Part shown: in pieces, positions 60,299 through 64,000 of the stretch
Numbering within the stretch: position 1 is the stretch's first letter
Layout: each line of letters opens with the position of its first letter
From: Albifimbria verrucaria
Lineage: Eukaryota > Ascomycota > Sordariomycetes > Hypocreales > Stachybotryaceae
Direction: 5' to 3'
DNA length: 64,000 nt
NCBI GenBank assembly: GCA_020081605.1
Contig: JAHREC010000018.1
Coordinates: 4,588,001 to 4,652,000 of the forward strand
The notes under the pieces: model-generated
Seen by the model: the letters and a program-made list of their open reading frames with translations, nothing else
Told to the model about the DNA's origin: nothing
Database searches by the model: none
Made by a program: the position numbers and the translations under genes

Positions 60299-62126
60299 GT
60301 AAGATGATGAGTCGTCGTCTCGTACCAGTCACCAGTCACGATTCTCAACGAGCCACCACAACTCTGAAGCTACGTGTTGGGCAGAGTCTCATGTCAAGCC
60401 TTGTTTAAACATGGGAGTCAGCGAAATCGATGTGCTTTTGCATTTTTGGCAGCGAATGGCGTCGACTATGCCGGGGAGAAGCTCCAGGTCAGCCACCATT
60501 GAGGTTGGAATTGTTGCCACTGGGGATGCCTAAGGGAGACTAGACGGTCCAGCAGCCGCCACGGAGACCCGCCCAGGGAAAGGGAGAGAGACAGCCGAGC
60601 AGTGGCCAAAAATATCAGACCAGACTAAAAGGGAAAGAAAAAAAAGTCTTGGATTATAAGGAATTTGGTAAGTTGCCAAATTGTACAGTTTGAAATATCG
60701 TTGGCCCGTTTTCCTGTATCACAGAGATAGGCCGAAGAAGGAAAATGTAGACAAGTCCCCAACGGAATAAGAGGGAAGTACTTGGCATTGTGTTACTGAT
60801 TGGTATTGTATGTTGTACCAAGTCTTTCCATTGTTAGAACTTACCAATGAGTACCTACAGTACCGGTACCTGAGTAAATAACAAGATTGCCCAAAATGGA
60901 ACCCATTTCCTGAAAAGGGTTGTCATCCATCTAACTGCTACTCGCCAAGTGCTTGCTTTACTATTATTCAAGTATCTGGACAGCGTCAGAAATGTGAGAA
61001 CGAGAACGTCGTGAAGCATGCTGATTTAACGTGCATAGATTTTCCACAGTCCCTGCTTCACCCTGCCCCTTGTTCGAATCGGCCCAAGAGTGGCGTCACA
61101 GGGACCATTAGCGTCTTATGGAGAGCCTCTCCCAGGCTTCTCCACCACATCCTCGTATTTCAACACACGGACGAGACAAGCCTCTGTCTTGCGCCCATTG
61201 CGTCTTGGTGAATGCCACCTTGATTTCGATATATTGAATTGGTTAGGAATCGATTGGCTGGGTGCTGGCATCCCACCGCGCAGATCGAGTAGGTGGGATA
61301 TGCACCTTCATGTGCTGTAACCCGCCCGCATCGGCGTCTGTATGGCTCAGCTCGGGCGGTGGGAGCGCACAGCAGTCTGGGTACGGCAGCAAATGGGAGG
61401 ACGGCTGGTCTCAGCGTGGGCACCGGCAATGAGATGCCACAGTGACGACGGAGAGGTACAGGACAGGGCAGTAGGTACCTGGTAGTTAGGAGGTAGGTGG
61501 TTGGTTGGCTGTGCCTTGCTTGATCAACAGCCATTAGTTGGCGGGGCACTAACTCAATCGTGTGAGACTTGGAGGGTACCACCGTACCACGGCATGACGC
61601 CTCATCACAACAAAACACTAAGCTATCCCGCCCGTACCCTAGGTTGTACTGTAGTAAATAGCACAGCACAGCACAGCCCTTACGACACGAGCTTTGCTTC
61701 GGCCTGTTCTATTTCTGATCAGCGTCCGACCTTGTTTTGACCGTCCGCCATACCCACCCCGTAGGCTATAAGTCTGCTGCTGTCTGGCCTAGCCCCTCAT
61801 CGTCCCTCTCCATTCTCCCTCCCTCTCCTCTCTTCTACCTCTGAAAAGTAATAACTTACAAACCTCACAAGCTCACCGCCCCCTCCCCACCTTGTAAGTA
61901 TCCTCTCCTGGCAATCCTGCTGCAGCGGTACCTCCAACATCCCACTCCATACCTGCTGCACTTCAGCTGTAGCTTACCTACCTGACTTGCTTCCCTCCGA
62001 CTTTATAATCTTTCCTTCATCACCACCTCCCTCTTCTCCTCCTTTTCAACTCAATTGACACACCCGGGCCTCTTGCTCCATTCTAAACCATACTGATACC
62101 CATTTCAGCAACCTCACAAACCAACC
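60299..62126. other. Divergent intergenic region before UAP1
   Basis: About 1.8 kb with no gene. A GTAC-rich cluster lies at 60.85 kb and a pyrimidine-rich stretch at 61.79-62.06 kb just upstream of UAP1, consistent with a strong fungal promoter and leader. Confidence 0.55.
61894..62108 (+). other. Probable 5' UTR intron of UAP1
   Basis: A good donor (GTAAGTATCC at 61894) and an acceptor after a pyrimidine-rich stretch (ATTTCAG ending 62108) frame a 215 nt CT-rich segment ending 18 bp before the UAP1 start codon. Leader introns next to the start are common in highly expressed fungal genes. Confidence 0.55.
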
Positions 62127-63685
62127 ATGGACAAGATTAAGCAGGCCCTCAACATCGGCTCCTCAAAGGACGCCCCTGTCCAGCCCACCCCAGAGGCCGT
62201 CGCCGACCTCAAGAACAAGTACACACAGGCTGGCCAGGACCAGGTCTTCACTTTCTGGGACTCTCTTTCCAGCTCAGACCAGGCCTCACTCTTCCAGCAG
62301 CTTTCTGGCTTCGATCCCGCCCACATCAACGACATCACCGACCGCGCCCTCAACCCCTAAGGCCAGCGACGAGCCCGACCGTCTCGAGCCTCTCCCCGAT
62401 TCCGCCCTTGCTAGCATTCTCGATTCCGAGAAGAAGAACATTGACTCCTGGTATGACTCTGGTCTCGACCTGATCGCCGCCAACAAGGTCGGCGTTGTCC
62501 TCATGGCTGGTGGCCAGGGCACCTGTCTCGGCAGCTCCGCTCCCAAGGGCTGCTTCGACATTGGCCTGCCTTCGCACAAGTCCCTCTTCCAGATCCAGGC
62601 TGAGCGAATCCGCAAAGTCCAGGAGCTGGCTGCCAAGCGCTCTGGCGCCGACAAGGCCTCCGTTGTCGTTCCCTGGTACGTCATGACCAGCGGCCCGACC
62701 CGTGGTCCCACCGAGGCCTTTTTCAAGGAGCACAACTACTTTGGCTTGAAGGAGGAGAACGTCTTGATCTTCGAGCAGGGTGTTCTTCCCTGCATCTCCA
62801 ACGACGGTAAGATCCTGCTCGAGACCAAGGGCAAGGTCGCTGTTGCCCCTGACGGAAACGGAGGCATCTACCAGGCCTTGATCCTGTCTGGTGTTGTTGA
62901 TGACATGCGCAAGCGCGGCATTGAGCACATCCACGCCTACTGCGTCGACAACTGCCTGGTCAAGGTTGCCGACCCCGTCTTCATTGGCTTCTCTGCCTCC
63001 CTTAACGTCGACATTGCTACCAAGGTTGTTCGCAAGCGCAACGCCACTGAGTCCGTCGGCCTGATCCTGTCCAAGAACGGCAAGCCCGACGTTGTCGAGT
63101 ACTCTGAGATTGACAAGGCCACCGCCGAGGAGGAGGACCCTAAGCAGCCCGGCGTGCTCAGGTTCCGTGCCGCCAACATTGTCAACCACTACTACTCCTT
63201 CAGCTTCCTCGAGTCCATTCCCCAGTGGGCCCACAAGCTGCCTCACCACGTCGCTCGCAAGAAGATCCCCAACACTGATCTCTCCACCGGCGAGACTGTC
63301 AAGCCTGAGAAGCCCAACGGTATCAAGCTGGAGCAGTTCGTCTTCGATGTCTTCCCTATGCTGCCCCTCGAGAAGTTCGCCTGCATGGAGGTGCGCCGCG
63401 AGGACGAGTTCTCCCTTTGAAGAATGCCCGCGGCACCGGCGAGGACGACCCCGATACCAGCAAGCGCGATATCATGAGCCAGGGCCAGCGCTGGGTCGAG
63501 GGAGCCGGTGCTACCGTTGAGGCGGATGGTGGAGTTGAGGTTTCTCCCTCATCAGCTATGCAAGTCACCAACTATCATGCGCATATCTCTACATTTCAGA
63601 AGCTAACTATAGACAGGGCGGCGAGGGTCTCGAGGAGCTCAAGGGCAAGACAATTACTGCTCCCGCTGTGCTGGAGCTGGAGTAA
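62127..63685 (+). CDS. UAP1: UDP-N-acetylglucosamine pyrophosphorylase
   Basis: Makes UDP-GlcNAc from UTP and GlcNAc-1-phosphate in the cytosol, supplying chitin, N-glycans and GPI anchors. Exons are 62127-63559 and 63617-63685, joined by a GC-AG intron (donor GCAAGT, branch GCTAAC). The restored length is about 500 residues. The helical N-terminus ([15 protein letters not shown]) is followed by the nucleotide signature [20 protein letters not shown]. Later blocks are [79 protein letters not shown] and [14 protein letters not shown]; the C-terminus reads [18 protein letters not shown]. The conserved Arg of the GTR signature is Cys here (codon TGT at 62524-62526, about residue 134), which is unusual. 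Breaks: C runs 62354-62357 (a net shift of two missing or one extra), 63413-63415 and 63546-63548. Confidence 0.93.
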
Positions 63686-64000
63686 GGGTTTTTCTTAGGA
63701 GAAAGTCATGTATGTAACGTTACGATATAATGATAAAAGGAGCTGCACTTTGTCGAGGAAGCGGACGATGTTCAAGGAACAGGTTCCGCCCTAGGAGATA
63801 AAGCTGGCAAGAGGGGAAAGGACAGAAGAAAAGATGGACTAAGCATGCATTTATTCGCACATATAGTACATCATGCGGTATATTGGAAGACATGAAATAT
63901 ACACGTCGAACCATATGTCCAAGTCTAATCTGAATCTGAATCTGAATAAAATGGTATATTTTTTAAATCCGAGACAAGGTCTATACGCCAGCGGTTAGAT
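63686..64000. other. 3' flank of UAP1
   Basis: No gene is visible to the window edge. A short (TCTGAA)n repeat of about three to four units lies at 63927-63947, close to the end. Confidence 0.6.

Noticed and set aside
62350..63249. A 299-residue open frame on the minus strand across UAP1
   Set aside because: Antisense shadow of the UAP1 coding region, with no independent start or splice support.
1..64000. A biosynthetic, defence or other functional gene cluster
   Set aside because: The identified genes are unrelated housekeeping or regulatory genes. No synthase, transporter or cluster regulator set is present, and no CRISPR-like spaced repeat was seen.

Overview
This window is nuclear DNA of a filamentous ascomycete, most likely a sordariomycete and possibly Hypocreales-like. 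Genes carry short introns (about 39-200 nt) with GTAAGT-type donors and CTAAC-like branch points. Coding DNA is GC-rich, histidine synthesis is encoded as one trifunctional HIS4-type gene, and gene-free stretches hold AT-rich patches and pentanucleotide repeats. I see no rRNA, tRNA, CRISPR or intact transposon.

I support 18 protein genes. In order: a four-helix membrane protein (1374-2327, minus); a hybrid histidine kinase (8119-12734, plus); a PH-domain, Ala/Glu/Lys-rich protein (13826-15665, minus); an 11.4 kb gene-poor stretch; an F-box-like protein with C-terminal CxxC pairs (27106-29560, plus); mitochondrial ribosomal protein bL36m (30297-30723, plus); a LYR-motif protein (30927-31368, minus); the histone N-acetyltransferase NAA40/NatD (31650-32562, plus); IMP dehydrogenase (33151-35042, minus); a GH36 raffinose synthase/alpha-galactosidase-like enzyme (36080-38961, minus); mitochondrial processing peptidase beta (39497-41164, plus); TAF9 (41686-42447, minus); HIS4 (43129-45767, plus); lipin/PAH1 (46373-48693, minus); a membrane-anchored fibronectin-III/coiled-coil protein (51103-54676, plus); mitochondrial lysyl-tRNA synthetase (55112-57031, minus); ARP4 (57566-59028, plus); a TDG/MUG-type DNA glycosylase (59339-60298, minus); and UDP-N-acetylglucosamine pyrophosphorylase (62127-63685, plus).

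The genes do not form a pathway cluster. They are mostly housekeeping genes with diverse roles: mitochondrial protein import and translation (MPP-beta, bL36m, LysRS, LYR protein), nucleotide, amino-acid, lipid and cell-wall precursor metabolism (IMPDH, HIS4, PAH1, UAP1), and chromatin or transcription (NAA40, TAF9, ARP4). Divergent pairs sharing short promoters are LYR/NAA40, GH36/MPP-beta, TAF9/HIS4 and LysRS/ARP4.

The strongest whole-window signal is technical. About 50 reading-frame breaks occur in 15 of the 19 gene models when the membrane protein is included, and nearly every one sits in a homopolymer, usually C or G. Reading each as one (rarely two) under-called base makes every multi-exon gene an exact whole number of codons and brings conserved motifs back into frame. 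I therefore annotate these genes as functional and treat the breaks as assembly errors, not pseudogenes. bL36m, NAA40, TAF9 and the DNA glycosylase read through without breaks.
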